Below are positions 32,562-41,870 of a stretch of DNA of 62,620 nt, in pieces. The stretch is taken from positions 1 to 62,620 of the forward strand of contig NZ_FNOX01000022.1 in NCBI RefSeq assembly GCF_900107155.1, read 5' to 3'. The DNA comes from Pseudomonas salomonii (GTDB lineage Bacteria > Pseudomonadota > Gammaproteobacteria > Pseudomonadales > Pseudomonadaceae). How positions within the stretch are numbered: the stretch's first letter is position 1; each line of letters starts with the position of its first letter. Under the pieces are notes generated by a model. That model ran no database searches. It saw only the letters and a program-made list of their open reading frames with translations, and was not told where the DNA came from. A program made the position numbers and the translations under genes.

Positions 32562-33368
32562 ATGAAGCACAACGTCATCCTTGTGGTGCTCGACGGCCTG
32601 AACTACGAGGTTGCCCGACATGCCATGGGGCATCTCCAGGCCTATATCGGCGCAGGACGCGCAGCGCTTTACAAACTGGAATGTGAACTGCCGGCCCTGT
32701 CCCGGCCGTTGTATGAATGCATCCTCACCGGCGTGCCGCCGATCGACAGCGGCATTGTCCACAACCATGTCTCACGCTTGTCCAACCAGCGCAGCGTTTT
32801 CCATTACGCCACCGATGCGGGTCTCACCACCGCGGCGGCGGCTTACCACTGGGTCAGCGAGTTGTATAACCGCACGCCTTTTGAAGCCGCCCGTGATCGT
32901 CACACCGACGACAAAGCGCTGGCGATTCAGCACGGGCATTTCTACTGGAATGACCACTACCCCGATTCCCACCTGTTCGCCGACGCCGAAAGCCTGCGGC
33001 TCAAGCACGCGCCGAACTTGCTGGTGGTGCACCCGATGAACATCGACGACGCCGGCCACAAGCACGGTCTGGACACCGCGCAATACCGCAACAGCGCGCG
33101 CTCGGCCGACATCATCCTCGCCGACTACCTGCAAGGCTGGCTCAACGCCGGCTACCAGGTGCTGGTGACCGCCGACCACGGCATGAACAACGACCGTTCC
33201 CATAACGGTGTGCTGCCGGAAGAACGCGAAGTGCCGTTGTTCGTACTGGGCTCGGCCTTCACCTTCGACCCTGGCGCCATCCCGAAGCAAACCGACCTGT
33301 GCGGCACCGTCTGCGAACTGCTCGGCGTGCCCCACGACAAACCTGTATGCCGGGAGCTGCTGAAGTGA
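32562..33368 (+). CDS. Alkaline-phosphatase-superfamily hydrolase (NPP/phosphonoacetate-hydrolase type)
   Basis: This 268-residue enzyme has the superfamily metal sites: VVLDGLN (Asp), a nucleophile Ser/Thr region LPALSRPLYECILTG, HPMNIDDAGHKHG and TADHGMNND. It has no signal peptide, so the substrate must be imported first, which fits the adjacent importer. The family includes nucleotide pyrophosphatase/phosphodiesterases and phosphonoacetate hydrolase. The ATG at 32562 starts right before the fold (MKHNVILVVLDG); an earlier in-frame start is less likely. It overlaps the first permease by 4 bp. Confidence 0.8.
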   Translation: MKHNVILVVLDGLNYEVARHAMGHLQAYIGAGRAALYKLECELPALSRPLYECILTGVPPIDSGIVHNHVSRLSNQRSVFHYATDAGLTTAAAAYHWVSELYNRTPFEAARDRHTDDKALAIQHGHFYWNDHYPDSHLFADAESLRLKHAPNLLVVHPMNIDDAGHKHGLDTAQYRNSARSADIILADYLQGWLNAGYQVLVTADHGMNNDRSHNGVLPEEREVPLFVLGSAFTFDPGAIPKQTDLCGTVCELLGVPHDKPVCRELLK

Positions 33369-34210
33369 ACGCCATCACCCGTGGCAAATGGCTGGCGATC
33401 CTGTGCCTGGTGCCGTTTGCGCTGTTCTTTATCGTGTTTGAAATCGCCCCGCTGGTGTGGGTGATGATCAACAGCCTGCAGTCGGAGGAGTTCGGCTGGG
33501 GCCTGGCCAACTTCACCAAAATCTTCAGTTCGAAGTTCTACCTGCAAGCCATCCAGTACAGCCTGGAGATCAGTTTCTACTCCAGCGTGTTCGGGATCAT
33601 CATCTCGGTGCTCGGCAGCTACTCGTTGCGCCGCGTGGATGGCCCACTGCGTAACTTCGTGACGGCCTTCGCCAACATGACCAGCAACTTTGCCGGCGTG
33701 CCCCTGGCCTTCGCCTTCATCATTTTGCTGGGCTTTAACGGCAGCATCACGATCATGCTCAAGCAGGCGGGGATCATTCAGGACTTCAACCTGTACTCCA
33801 AGACAGGCCTGATCATTCTGTACACCTACTTCCAGATTCCACTGGGCGTGCTGCTGCTCTACCCGGCCTTCGATGCCTTGCGCGAAGACTGGCGCGAATC
33901 GGCCTCGTTGCTCGGTGCCAGCAGTTGGCAGTTCTGGCGGCACATCGGCCTGCCGGTGCTCACTCCGGCCCTGCTGGGCACGTTCGTAATCCTGCTGGCC
34001 AACGCCCTCGGCGCCTATGCCACGGTGTATGCATTGACCACCGGCAATTTCAACGTGCTGCCCATTCGTATCGCGGCAATGGTTTCCGGCGACATCTCCC
34101 TGGACCCGAACATGGCCAGCGCCCTGGCCGTGGTGCTGGTGGCACTGATGACGGTGGTCACCGTCGTCCATCAACTGCTGCTCAAGAGGAGCTACCATGT
34201 CTCGCGCTGA
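33365..34210 (+). CDS. ABC transporter permease 1
   Basis: This 281-residue membrane protein has about six helices and the binding-protein-dependent permease loop EAA-like motif DWRESASLLGASSWQFWRHIGLPVLTPALLG. The GTG start at 33365 overlaps the stop of the hydrolase gene; an ATG upstream would lie deep within that gene. It overlaps permease 2 by 14 bp. It forms the heterodimeric channel of the importer with the next gene. Confidence 0.85.
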   Translation: MNAITRGKWLAILCLVPFALFFIVFEIAPLVWVMINSLQSEEFGWGLANFTKIFSSKFYLQAIQYSLEISFYSSVFGIIISVLGSYSLRRVDGPLRNFVTAFANMTSNFAGVPLAFAFIILLGFNGSITIMLKQAGIIQDFNLYSKTGLIILYTYFQIPLGVLLLYPAFDALREDWRESASLLGASSWQFWRHIGLPVLTPALLGTFVILLANALGAYATVYALTTGNFNVLPIRIAAMVSGDISLDPNMASALAVVLVALMTVVTVVHQLLLKRSYHVSR

Positions 34211-34997
34211 AGCCGGCTCGGCCTCCGTCTACCATCGGGTAGTGGTGTACCTGTTATTTGCGATCCTGGTGTTGCCGCTGGTGGGCACCTTTGTCTACTC
34301 CATTGCCAGCAGTTGGTCGGCCACCATCCTGCCCGCCGGGTTTACCCTGAAGTGGTACCTGCAGTTGTGGAGTGACCCGCGCTTTCTGGCCGCCTTCGGT
34401 CAGTCGCTGTTGGTGTGCGTGGGTGCGCTGGTGTTGTCGGTGGTGCTGATTCTGCCGCTGCTGTTCGTGGTGCATTACCACTTTCCCAAGCTCGACGCGC
34501 TGATGAACATCCTGATCCTGCTGCCCTTCGCGGTGCCGCCGGTGGTGTCATCGGTGGGCTTGTTGCAACTCTACGGCTCCGGGCCATTTGCGATGGTGGG
34601 CACGCCGTGGATCCTGATCGGCTGCTACTTCACCGTGGCCTTGCCGTTCATGTACCGCGCGATAACCAACAACCTGCAAGCGATCAACCTGCGCGACCTG
34701 ATGGACGCCTCGCAGTTGCTGGGTGCCAGCACCTGGCAGGCGGCGATTTTTGTCGTGCTGCCAAACCTGCGCAAAGGCCTGATGGTGGCGCTGCTGCTGT
34801 CGTTCTCGTTCCTGTTCGGTGAGTTCGTGTTCGCCAACATCCTGGTGGGCACCCGCTACGAAACCCTGCAGGTGTACCTGAACAACATGCGCAACACGAG
34901 CGGCCACTTCACCAGTGCCATCGTCATCTCCTATTTCTTCTTTGTGCTGGTGCTGACCTGGGCCGCCAATATCTTGAACAAGGACAAAAGCCAATGA
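34197..34997 (+). CDS. ABC transporter permease 2
   Basis: This 266-residue membrane protein has about six helices and the EAA-type loop LRDLMDASQLLGASTWQAAIFVVLPNLRKGL. It is homologous in layout to permease 1. It overlaps both neighbours (14 bp and 4 bp), showing translational coupling. Two separate permeases differ from the fused AepW-type permease known for some 2-aminoethylphosphonate systems. Confidence 0.85.
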   Translation: MSRAEAGSASVYHRVVVYLLFAILVLPLVGTFVYSIASSWSATILPAGFTLKWYLQLWSDPRFLAAFGQSLLVCVGALVLSVVLILPLLFVVHYHFPKLDALMNILILLPFAVPPVVSSVGLLQLYGSGPFAMVGTPWILIGCYFTVALPFMYRAITNNLQAINLRDLMDASQLLGASTWQAAIFVVLPNLRKGLMVALLLSFSFLFGEFVFANILVGTRYETLQVYLNNMRNTSGHFTSAIVISYFFFVLVLTWAANILNKDKSQ

Positions 34998-35983
34998 GCT
35001 TCGTCAGCGTCCAACACCTGCAAAAAGCCTACACCGGCACGCCGGTATTCAGTGATATCAACTGCGAAATCGCCAAGGGTGAATTCGTCACCCTGCTCGG
35101 CCCGTCGGGTTGCGGCAAGTCGACCCTGCTGCGTTGCATCGCCGGGTTGACCTCGGTGGACAGCGGCAAGATCCTGCTGGATGGCCAGGACATCGTGCCC
35201 TTGAGCCCGCAGAAACGGCACATCGGCATGGTGTTCCAGAGCTATGCGCTGTTCCCCAACATGACCGTGGAACAGAACGTCGCCTTCGGCCTGCGCATGC
35301 AGAAGGTCAACGCCGACGACAGCCACAAGCGCGTGCAGGAAGTGCTGCAACTGGTGGAACTCAAAGACCTCGCCGGCCGCTACCCGCACCAGATGTCCGG
35401 CGGCCAGTGCCAGCGTGTGGCACTCGCCCGCTCGTTGGTGACGCGCCCACGCCTGTTGCTGCTGGATGAACCGCTGTCGGCGCTGGATGCACGGATTCGC
35501 AAGCACCTGCGCGAGCAGATCCGCCAGATCCAGCGTGAGCTGGGCCTGACCACGATTTTCGTGACCCATGACCAGGAAGAAGCGCTGACCATGTCAGACC
35601 GCATTTTCCTTATGAACCAGGGCAAGATCGTACAAAGCGGTGATGCCGAGACCCTTTACACTGCGCCCGTGGATGTATTTGCCGCCGGTTTTATCGGCAA
35701 CTACAACCTGCTCGACGCCGACAAGGCCAGCCAGTTGTTGCAACGGCCTATCAGCGGGCGCATCGCGATTCGCCCGGAAGCCATCGAGCTGAGCCGCAGC
35801 GGTGAGCTCGACGCGCTGGTACGCAGCCACAGTTTGTTGGGCAACGTGATCCGCTATCGCATCGAAGCGCGTGGCGTGGAATTGGTGGTGGACGTGCTCA
35901 ACCGCTCGGCCGACGACCTGCACCCGGATGGCCAGCGCCTGGCACTTTCCATCGACCCCAGTGCCTTGTGTGAAGTAGCCTGA
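34994..35983 (+). CDS. ABC transporter ATPase (PotA/PhnT-like)
   Basis: This 329-residue ATPase has Walker A GPSGCGKST, Q-loop FQSYALFPNMTV, signature MSGGQCQRVALARSL (Cys in place of the usual Gln/Gly-Gln position), Walker B LLLLDEPLSALDA and switch His (TIFVTHDQEEA). A C-terminal TOBE/OB-type domain (about residues 240-329) is of the spermidine/iron/phosphonate class. It energises the importer above. It overlaps permease 2 by 4 bp; the HAD gene follows after 30 bp. Confidence 0.9.
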   Translation: MSFVSVQHLQKAYTGTPVFSDINCEIAKGEFVTLLGPSGCGKSTLLRCIAGLTSVDSGKILLDGQDIVPLSPQKRHIGMVFQSYALFPNMTVEQNVAFGLRMQKVNADDSHKRVQEVLQLVELKDLAGRYPHQMSGGQCQRVALARSLVTRPRLLLLDEPLSALDARIRKHLREQIRQIQRELGLTTIFVTHDQEEALTMSDRIFLMNQGKIVQSGDAETLYTAPVDVFAAGFIGNYNLLDADKASQLLQRPISGRIAIRPEAIELSRSGELDALVRSHSLLGNVIRYRIEARGVELVVDVLNRSADDLHPDGQRLALSIDPSALCEVA

Positions 35984-36013
35984 CGCAACGATTGATTTGA
36001 GAGAGCGTGACCG

Positions 36014-36667
36014 ATGGCATTGGTAATTTTTGATCTGGACGACACCTTGATCCACGGCGACTGCGCCACCTTGTGGAGCGAACAGATGGGCCGCCTGGGC
36101 TGGGTCGACCCCGCGTCGTTCATGCGCCGCAACGACGAACTGATGGCCGCCTACAGCCGCGGCGAGCTGGCCATGGAAGACTTCATGGACTTCAGCCTGG
36201 AGCCGATGATCGGGCGCACGCCGGAAGAGATCGAGCATCTGGTCGAACCGTGGGTGGAGGACATTATCGAGCCGCTGATCTACAGCGACGCCACCAAGAC
36301 CATCGCCCGCCACCGCGCGAAGGGTGACCGGATCCTGGTGATCTCGGCGTCGGGCACGCACCTGGTCACGCCGATTGCGGCACGTATCGGGATTGATGAA
36401 GTGCTGGGCATTGACCTGGACGTCAGCCATGGCGTCTACAGCGGCAAGACCGTGGGCGTGCTGACTTACCGTGAAGGCAAGATCACACGGTTGCTGGCAT
36501 GGCTCGAGCAGGAAGGTGAAAGCCTTGAAGACGCGTATTTTTACTCGGATTCGCGCAATGACTTGCCGTTGTTGCTGAAGGTCGATCATCCGCAGGTGGT
36601 GAACCCGGATCCGGTGTTGCGCGAGCATGCTGAAAAGGCTGGCTGGCCGATTCACCATTGGGTTTGA
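36014..36667 (+). CDS. HAD-superfamily phosphatase (subfamily IB, SerB-like)
   Basis: This 217-residue enzyme has HAD motif I FDLDDTLIHGD (nucleophile Asp), motif II VISASGT, motif III lysine region YSGKT and motif IV FYSDSRNDLPLL. The IB-type helical cap lies at residues 18-90. It hydrolyses small phosphomonoesters in the cytoplasm. As the last gene of the PHO-box operon it may release phosphate from the product of the superfamily hydrolase or from the imported ester. Similar proteins are often annotated as phosphoserine phosphatase-like; the substrate is not readable. Confidence 0.8.
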   Translation: MALVIFDLDDTLIHGDCATLWSEQMGRLGWVDPASFMRRNDELMAAYSRGELAMEDFMDFSLEPMIGRTPEEIEHLVEPWVEDIIEPLIYSDATKTIARHRAKGDRILVISASGTHLVTPIAARIGIDEVLGIDLDVSHGVYSGKTVGVLTYREGKITRLLAWLEQEGESLEDAYFYSDSRNDLPLLLKVDHPQVVNPDPVLREHAEKAGWPIHHWV

Positions 36668-36690
36668 CCGTTTGAATTGAAAACCCAATC

Positions 36691-36785
36691 CACTGTGGGA
36701 GCTGGCTTGCCTGCGATAGCGGTGCATCAGATGAAACATTCTTCATTGATACACCGCTATCGCAGGCAAGCCAGCTCCCACAGTG
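36691..36785. repeat. REPIN between convergent genes
   Basis: The extended arms CACTGTGGGAGC and GCTCCCACAGTG enclose two REP elements with the GGCTTGCCTGCGATAGCGGT core inverted. It separates the HAD gene from the oppositely oriented quinone oxidoreductase gene. Confidence 0.9.
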
Positions 36786-36804
36786 GTTGTATTTCTACTT
36801 GAGA

Positions 36805-37767
36805 TCAGGCCAGGGTCTCGTCTATCACCAACACCAACTTGCCGGAAATCCGGTTGGTCGCAAGCTCGGCAAACGCCGCCTCGGCATCCTTGATCGGGAA
36901 GGTTTTGGCCAGTTGCGGGCTCAAGCGCCCCTCAACAAACAGCGGCCACACATGCTGGCTCAAGTCGCTGAACAGGTCTGCCTTGAACTGATCGCTGCGG
37001 CTGCGCAGGGTCGAACCCAGCAGCTGGATGCGCTTGCCCAGCACCTGTGCCAGGTCCAGTTGCGCATCACGGCCGCCCATCAAGCCGATCAATACCCAGC
37101 GCCCATCGAGGGCCAACAGCTTCAGATCCATCGCCGCATAATTGCCGCCGACCGGGTCGAGGATCACGTCGAACGGTCCGAAATCGCGCAGCCCTTCAAT
37201 GCCGTCGGTACGCACCACGCCGCCCTGGGCACCGAGTGCTTCGCAGTAAGCCAGGCGCTCTGCCGAGCCGACACTGACCCAGCACGGGCTGCCAAACGCC
37301 TTGCACAACTGGATCGCCGCCGAGCCCACGCCGCTGGCGCCGGCATGCAGCAAGACTTTTTCACCGGGCTTGAGGCCCGCCAACTGGAACAGATTCAGCC
37401 ACGCAGTGCTGTACACCTCGGGCAACGCCGCCGCTTCGGTCAACGACAAACCTTCCGGCACCGGCAGCACATGACGGGCATCCACCACCACTTCTTCGGC
37501 CATGCCGCCCCCCGCCAGCAGCGCGCAAACGCGGTCGCCGACTTGCCAGGAAGAACCCGCGCCCACTTCGCTGATGACCCCGGAACACTCCAGGCCCAGC
37601 ACTTGGCTGGCGCCAGGAGGTGGCGGATAGAGCCCCGCACGTTGTAATAAATCGGCGCGATTAAGGCCCGCAGCCGCCACACGAATGCGGACTTGGCCTA
37701 CATCGCAGGTAGGACTGGGTTCTTCCATCCACTCCACATGACCTTCAACGCCTTGCAATGCTTTCAC
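36805..37767 (-). CDS. NAD(P)H:quinone oxidoreductase, PIG3-type zinc-independent MDR
   Basis: This 320-residue medium-chain dehydrogenase/reductase begins MKALQGVEGHVEWMEEPSP and has AAGLNRADLLQRAGLYPPPPGAS and the cofactor motif HAGASGVGSAAIQL. It lacks the structural-zinc cysteines, matching the quinone oxidoreductase/PIG3 branch that makes NADPH-dependent one- or two-electron reductions of quinones. The start is a GTG at 37767 with GGAGG 5 nt upstream. It is divergent from prc. A single-gene unit is likely. Confidence 0.85.
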   Translation of the reverse strand: MKALQGVEGHVEWMEEPSPTCDVGQVRIRVAAAGLNRADLLQRAGLYPPPPGASQVLGLECSGVISEVGAGSSWQVGDRVCALLAGGGMAEEVVVDARHVLPVPEGLSLTEAAALPEVYSTAWLNLFQLAGLKPGEKVLLHAGASGVGSAAIQLCKAFGSPCWVSVGSAERLAYCEALGAQGGVVRTDGIEGLRDFGPFDVILDPVGGNYAAMDLKLLALDGRWVLIGLMGGRDAQLDLAQVLGKRIQLLGSTLRSRSDQFKADLFSDLSQHVWPLFVEGRLSPQLAKTFPIKDAEAAFAELATNRISGKLVLVIDETLA

Positions 37768-37872
37768 AGTGCCTCCATAGTGAGTCTGGACTGAGCCCGT
37801 AGCTGTAGCGCCGGGCTTTTTGCATTATGCGACCGGATCATATGGAACCGGCTCCCTCAAAGACGGCCTAAT

Positions 37873-39987
37873 ATGCGTTATCAATTGCCCCCGCGTCGAA
37901 TCAGCATGAAGCATTTGTTCCCCAGTACCGCCCTCGCTTTTTTCATTGGTCTCGGCTTTGCGTCGATGTCGACCAATACGTTCGCAGCCAACAGCTGGGA
38001 CAAACTTCAGCCTGATCGCGATGAGGTGATTGCCAGCCTTAACGTCGTCGAGTTGCTCAAGCGCCATCACTACAGCAAGCCGCCGCTGGACGACGCGCGC
38101 TCGGTGATCATCTACGACAGCTACCTCAAGCTGCTGGACCCGTCGCGCAGCTACTTCCTGGCCAGCGATATCGCTGAGTTCGACAAGTGGAAGACCCAGT
38201 TCGACGACTTCCTCAAGAGCGGCGACCTGCAGCCTGCGTTCACCATCTACAAGCGCTACCTGGATCGCGTCAAAGCGCGTCTGGACTTCGCCTTGGGTGA
38301 GCTGAACAAAGGCGTCGACAAGCTCGACTTCACCCAGAAGGAAACGCTTCTGGTGGATCGCAAGGACGCGCCCTGGCTGACCAGCACCGCCGCCCTCGAC
38401 GACCTGTGGCGCAAACGCGTCAAGGACGAAGTGCTGCGCCTGAAGATCGCCGGCAAAGAGCCCAAGGCCATTCAAGAGCTGTTGACCAAGCGCTACAAGA
38501 ATCAGCTGGCACGTCTGGATCAGACCCGCGCCGAAGATATCTTCCAGGCCTACATCAACACCTTCGCGATGTCCTACGACCCGCACACCAATTATCTGTC
38601 GCCAGATAACGCCGAAAATTTTGATATCAACATGAGTCTGTCGCTGGAAGGCATCGGTGCCGTCCTGCAAAGCGACAATGACCAGGTCAAGATCGTGCGT
38701 CTGGTGCCGGCAGGTCCGGCCGACAAGACCAAGCAGGTTGCTCCGGCCGACAAGATCATCGGCGTCGCCCAGGGCGACAAAGAGATGGTCGACGTGGTCG
38801 GCTGGCGCCTGGACGAAGTGGTCAAGCTGATCCGCGGGCCGAAAGGCAGCGTGGTGCGCCTGGAAGTGATTCCGCACACCAATGCGCCGAACGACCAGAC
38901 CAGCAAGATCGTGTCCATCACCCGTGAAGCGGTGAAGCTCGAAGACCAGGCCGTGCAGAAGCAAGTCCTCAACCTCAAGCAGGATGGCAAGGACTACAAA
39001 CTGGGCGTCGTGGTGATTCCTGCGTTCTACCTGGACTTCAAAGCGTTCCGCGCCGGTGACCCGGACTACAAGTCCACCACCCGTGACGTGAAGAAAATCC
39101 TGACTGAGCTGCAGAAAGAGAAAGTCGACGGCGTGGTCATCGACCTGCGCAACAACGGCGGCGGTTCCCTGCAGGAAGCCACCGAGCTGACCAGCCTGTT
39201 TATCGACAAAGGCCCGACCGTGCTGGTTCGCAACGCGGACGGCCGTGTCGACGTGCTGGAAGACGAGAACCCGGGCGCGTTCTACAAAGGCCCGATGGCG
39301 TTGCTGGTCAACCGCCTCTCGGCTTCGGCTTCGGAGATTTTCGCCGGTGCCATGCAGGACTACCACCGCGCGTTGATCGTCGGCGGCCAGACCTTCGGTA
39401 AAGGCACCGTGCAGACCATTCAGCCGCTCAACCATGGCGAACTGAAGCTGACCATTGCCAAGTTTTACCGGGTTTCCGGGCAGAGCACCCAGCACCAGGG
39501 CGTATTGCCGGATGTGGATTTCCCGTCGATCATCGACACCAAGGAAATCGGCGAAAGCGCGCTGCCTGAGGCAATGCAGTGGGACACCATCCGCCCTGCG
39601 ATCAAGCCGGCTTCGGACCCGTTCAAGCCGTACCTGACGCAGTTGAAGGCTGACCACGAGACCCGCTCCGCCAAGGATGCCGAGTTTGTGTTTATCCGCG
39701 ACAAGCTGGCCCTGGCCAAGAAGCTGATGGAAGAAAAAACCGTCAGCCTCAACGAAGTCGATCGCCGTGCGCAGCACACCAGCATCGAAAATCAGCAGCT
39801 CGTGCTGGAAAACGCCCGCCGCAAGGCCAAAGGCGAAGACCCGCTCAAAGAGCTGAAGAAAGAAGATGAAGATGCGCTGCCGGCCGAGCCGGAAAAAACC
39901 AAGCCGGAAGACGACGCCTACCTGTCCGAGACTGGCCGGGTGTTGCTGGACTACCTGAAAATCAGCAAACAGGTGGCCAAGCAGTAA
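37873..39987 (+). CDS. prc: Carboxy-terminal processing protease (Prc/Tsp)
   Basis: This 704-residue periplasmic serine protease degrades or trims proteins with exposed hydrophobic C-termini and affects peptidoglycan hydrolases. A signal peptide is present in MKHLFPSTALAFFIGLGFA; the ATG at 37906 is an alternative start that removes 11 residues. A PDZ domain lies around residues 250-340. The S41 catalytic serine and lysine lie in NRLSASASEIFAGAMQDY and GGQTFGKGTVQT. The C-terminal DUF3340 region ends at KQVAKQ. A strong terminator follows. Confidence 0.95.
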   Translation: MRYQLPPRRISMKHLFPSTALAFFIGLGFASMSTNTFAANSWDKLQPDRDEVIASLNVVELLKRHHYSKPPLDDARSVIIYDSYLKLLDPSRSYFLASDIAEFDKWKTQFDDFLKSGDLQPAFTIYKRYLDRVKARLDFALGELNKGVDKLDFTQKETLLVDRKDAPWLTSTAALDDLWRKRVKDEVLRLKIAGKEPKAIQELLTKRYKNQLARLDQTRAEDIFQAYINTFAMSYDPHTNYLSPDNAENFDINMSLSLEGIGAVLQSDNDQVKIVRLVPAGPADKTKQVAPADKIIGVAQGDKEMVDVVGWRLDEVVKLIRGPKGSVVRLEVIPHTNAPNDQTSKIVSITREAVKLEDQAVQKQVLNLKQDGKDYKLGVVVIPAFYLDFKAFRAGDPDYKSTTRDVKKILTELQKEKVDGVVIDLRNNGGGSLQEATELTSLFIDKGPTVLVRNADGRVDVLEDENPGAFYKGPMALLVNRLSASASEIFAGAMQDYHRALIVGGQTFGKGTVQTIQPLNHGELKLTIAKFYRVSGQSTQHQGVLPDVDFPSIIDTKEIGESALPEAMQWDTIRPAIKPASDPFKPYLTQLKADHETRSAKDAEFVFIRDKLALAKKLMEEKTVSLNEVDRRAQHTSIENQQLVLENARRKAKGEDPLKELKKEDEDALPAEPEKTKPEDDAYLSETGRVLLDYLKISKQVAKQ

Positions 39988-40056
39988 ATGATGGCGATTT
40001 AATGTGAACGCTCCCCAGAGTGTCATCATATAGACATCATTCTGTCGTGAAATAAA

Positions 40057-40092
40057 GGGGCCGCAGGCGTTAAGCCTGCGGTCCTTTTTTTT
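40057..40092 (+). terminator. Intrinsic terminator of prc
   Basis: CCGCAGGC and GCCTGCGG form a hairpin with a short GTTAA loop, followed by eight T residues (40085-40092). It sits between prc and the EAL gene. Confidence 0.9.
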
Positions 40093-40106
40093 CGATCGAG
40101 ATCGCC

Positions 40107-41870
40107 ATGACCATGACCGAACAGCTGAATGCATTGGGCTCAATCCTGGCTCAAGGCAGTTTACACAGCCTGTTCCAACCGATCATTTGCCTGTCCGAAC
40201 GGCGTATCCTCGGCTACGAAGCGCTCAGCCGTGGCCCGTCCAACAGCCCCTTGCACTCCCCCGTCGCCCTGTTCAGCGTGGCCAGCCATGCCGGGCGCCT
40301 CAGCGAGCTGGAAATGGCCTGCCGCGAAAGCGCCTGCCGACGCTTCAGCGAGCAAAAGCTGCCGGGCAAGCTGTTCCTGAATATCTCGCCGGAGTCCTTG
40401 ATGGAGACGGCGCATCAACCGGGCCGCACCTTGCAGTTGTTGCGCGACTTCGGCATCCCGCCAAGCCAGGTGGTGATCGAACTCACCGAGCAAACACCCA
40501 CCGACGATTTCGACCTGTTGCAAACCGCGTTGCACCATTACCGCGACATGGGGTTTGCCATCGCCCTGGATGACTTGGGCGCCGGGTATTCGAGCCTGCG
40601 CTTGTGGTCGGAACTGCGCCCGGACTACGTGAAAATCGACCGGCACTTTATCGACGGCATCCATCAGGATGCGCTCAAGCGCGAGTTTGTCGGCTCCATC
40701 CTGCAAATCGCCAAGGCATCCCGCGCCCAGGTGATTGCCGAAGGTATCGAGTTGCCGGAGGAGTTGGCGGTGCTGACCGAAATGGGTGTTGATCTGGTCC
40801 AGGGCTACCTGCTTTGCCGCCCCCAGGAACAACCGCCCCAGGAAGCGCGCCTGATGCTGCCCAAGCAGGACCACACCCATATCACCCTCAGCGAAGAAGG
40901 CAGCGACCTCAGCGCCTTGCTCAACGAACAACCGGCGGTGGATCAGGACACCGCCACCGCCCAGGTGCTCGAATCCTTCCGCCGTCAGGCCAACCTCAAC
41001 TCCCTGGCCGTGCTGGATGGGCGCGGTCACCCGGTCGGCATCGTGCACCGGCATTCGCTGTCGGATGCGCTGCTCAAGCCGTTCGCCACCGACCTGTTCG
41101 CACGCAAACCCATCAGTCGCTTGATGAGCGATGACTTCCTGGCGGTGGAGTTGAGCCAATCCCTGCAACAGGTCAGCCGCCTGCTCACCAGCCGTGCGCG
41201 GCAACGCATCGAGGAAGACTTCATCATCACCCTCAACGGTGACTACCTGGGCCTGGGTCGGGTGATCGATGTGCTCAAGTTGATCACTGAGCTGAAGATC
41301 CAGCAGGCGCGTTATGCCAACCCGCTGACGCTGCTACCGGGCAATGTGCCGATTCAGCAGTGCCTGACGCGGTTGCTGCAACAACAGCGCGAGTCGGTGA
41401 TCTGCTACGTGGATATCGACAGCTTCAAGCCGTTCAACGATATCTACGGCTACGGGCGTGGGGATGAGGTGTTGTTGTGCCTGGCTCAGTGCCTGAACGA
41501 TCGGGTCGACCCCAGCCGCGACTTCGTCGGGCACATTGGCGGCGATGATTTTTTGCTGGTGCTGGGCCCGCAGGATTGGCGCAAGCGGCTCAACCAGTTA
41601 CTGGATGACTTCCACACCCAATGCCGACGTTTCTACCGCGCCGAGCACCTGGACGCAGGTTGCTTCGTGGCGTTGAACCGCCAGGGCGCGCGCCAGGAAT
41701 TCGCCTTGCTGTCGTTGTCGATCGGCGTGGTGCATTTATATCCACAGGCTTGTGCGCACCTGGATGCCAGCCAGCTGGCGGAGCTGGCCTCGCAAGCCAA
41801 GCACCAGGCAAAAGACATTGCCGGTTACAGCATCCATGTGATCGACAGCATGGACAGCCTGCACGCTTAG
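40107..41870 (+). CDS. EAL-CBS-GGDEF c-di-GMP signalling protein
   Basis: This 587-residue soluble protein has an N-terminal EAL phosphodiesterase domain with all catalytic residues (E38 of YEALSR, N92, E125, D155-D156, K176, E212), a central CBS pair (about residues 265-390) and a C-terminal GGDEF domain with GGDDF. The inhibitory RxxD site before GGDDF is absent (Pro at the Arg position). It should hydrolyse c-di-GMP and may also make or sense it, with adenine nucleotides a possible ligand of the CBS pair. The first of two in-frame ATGs is used. It starts 14 bp after the prc terminator. The stop overlaps the convergent small gene by 4 bp. Confidence 0.9.
   Translation: MTMTEQLNALGSILAQGSLHSLFQPIICLSERRILGYEALSRGPSNSPLHSPVALFSVASHAGRLSELEMACRESACRRFSEQKLPGKLFLNISPESLMETAHQPGRTLQLLRDFGIPPSQVVIELTEQTPTDDFDLLQTALHHYRDMGFAIALDDLGAGYSSLRLWSELRPDYVKIDRHFIDGIHQDALKREFVGSILQIAKASRAQVIAEGIELPEELAVLTEMGVDLVQGYLLCRPQEQPPQEARLMLPKQDHTHITLSEEGSDLSALLNEQPAVDQDTATAQVLESFRRQANLNSLAVLDGRGHPVGIVHRHSLSDALLKPFATDLFARKPISRLMSDDFLAVELSQSLQQVSRLLTSRARQRIEEDFIITLNGDYLGLGRVIDVLKLITELKIQQARYANPLTLLPGNVPIQQCLTRLLQQQRESVICYVDIDSFKPFNDIYGYGRGDEVLLCLAQCLNDRVDPSRDFVGHIGGDDFLLVLGPQDWRKRLNQLLDDFHTQCRRFYRAEHLDAGCFVALNRQGARQEFALLSLSIGVVHLYPQACAHLDASQLAELASQAKHQAKDIAGYSIHVIDSMDSLHA

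Noticed and set aside
37825..40143. 772-residue minus-strand open frame over prc
   Set aside because: It is a shadow frame of a canonical Prc protease; no domain or ribosome site.
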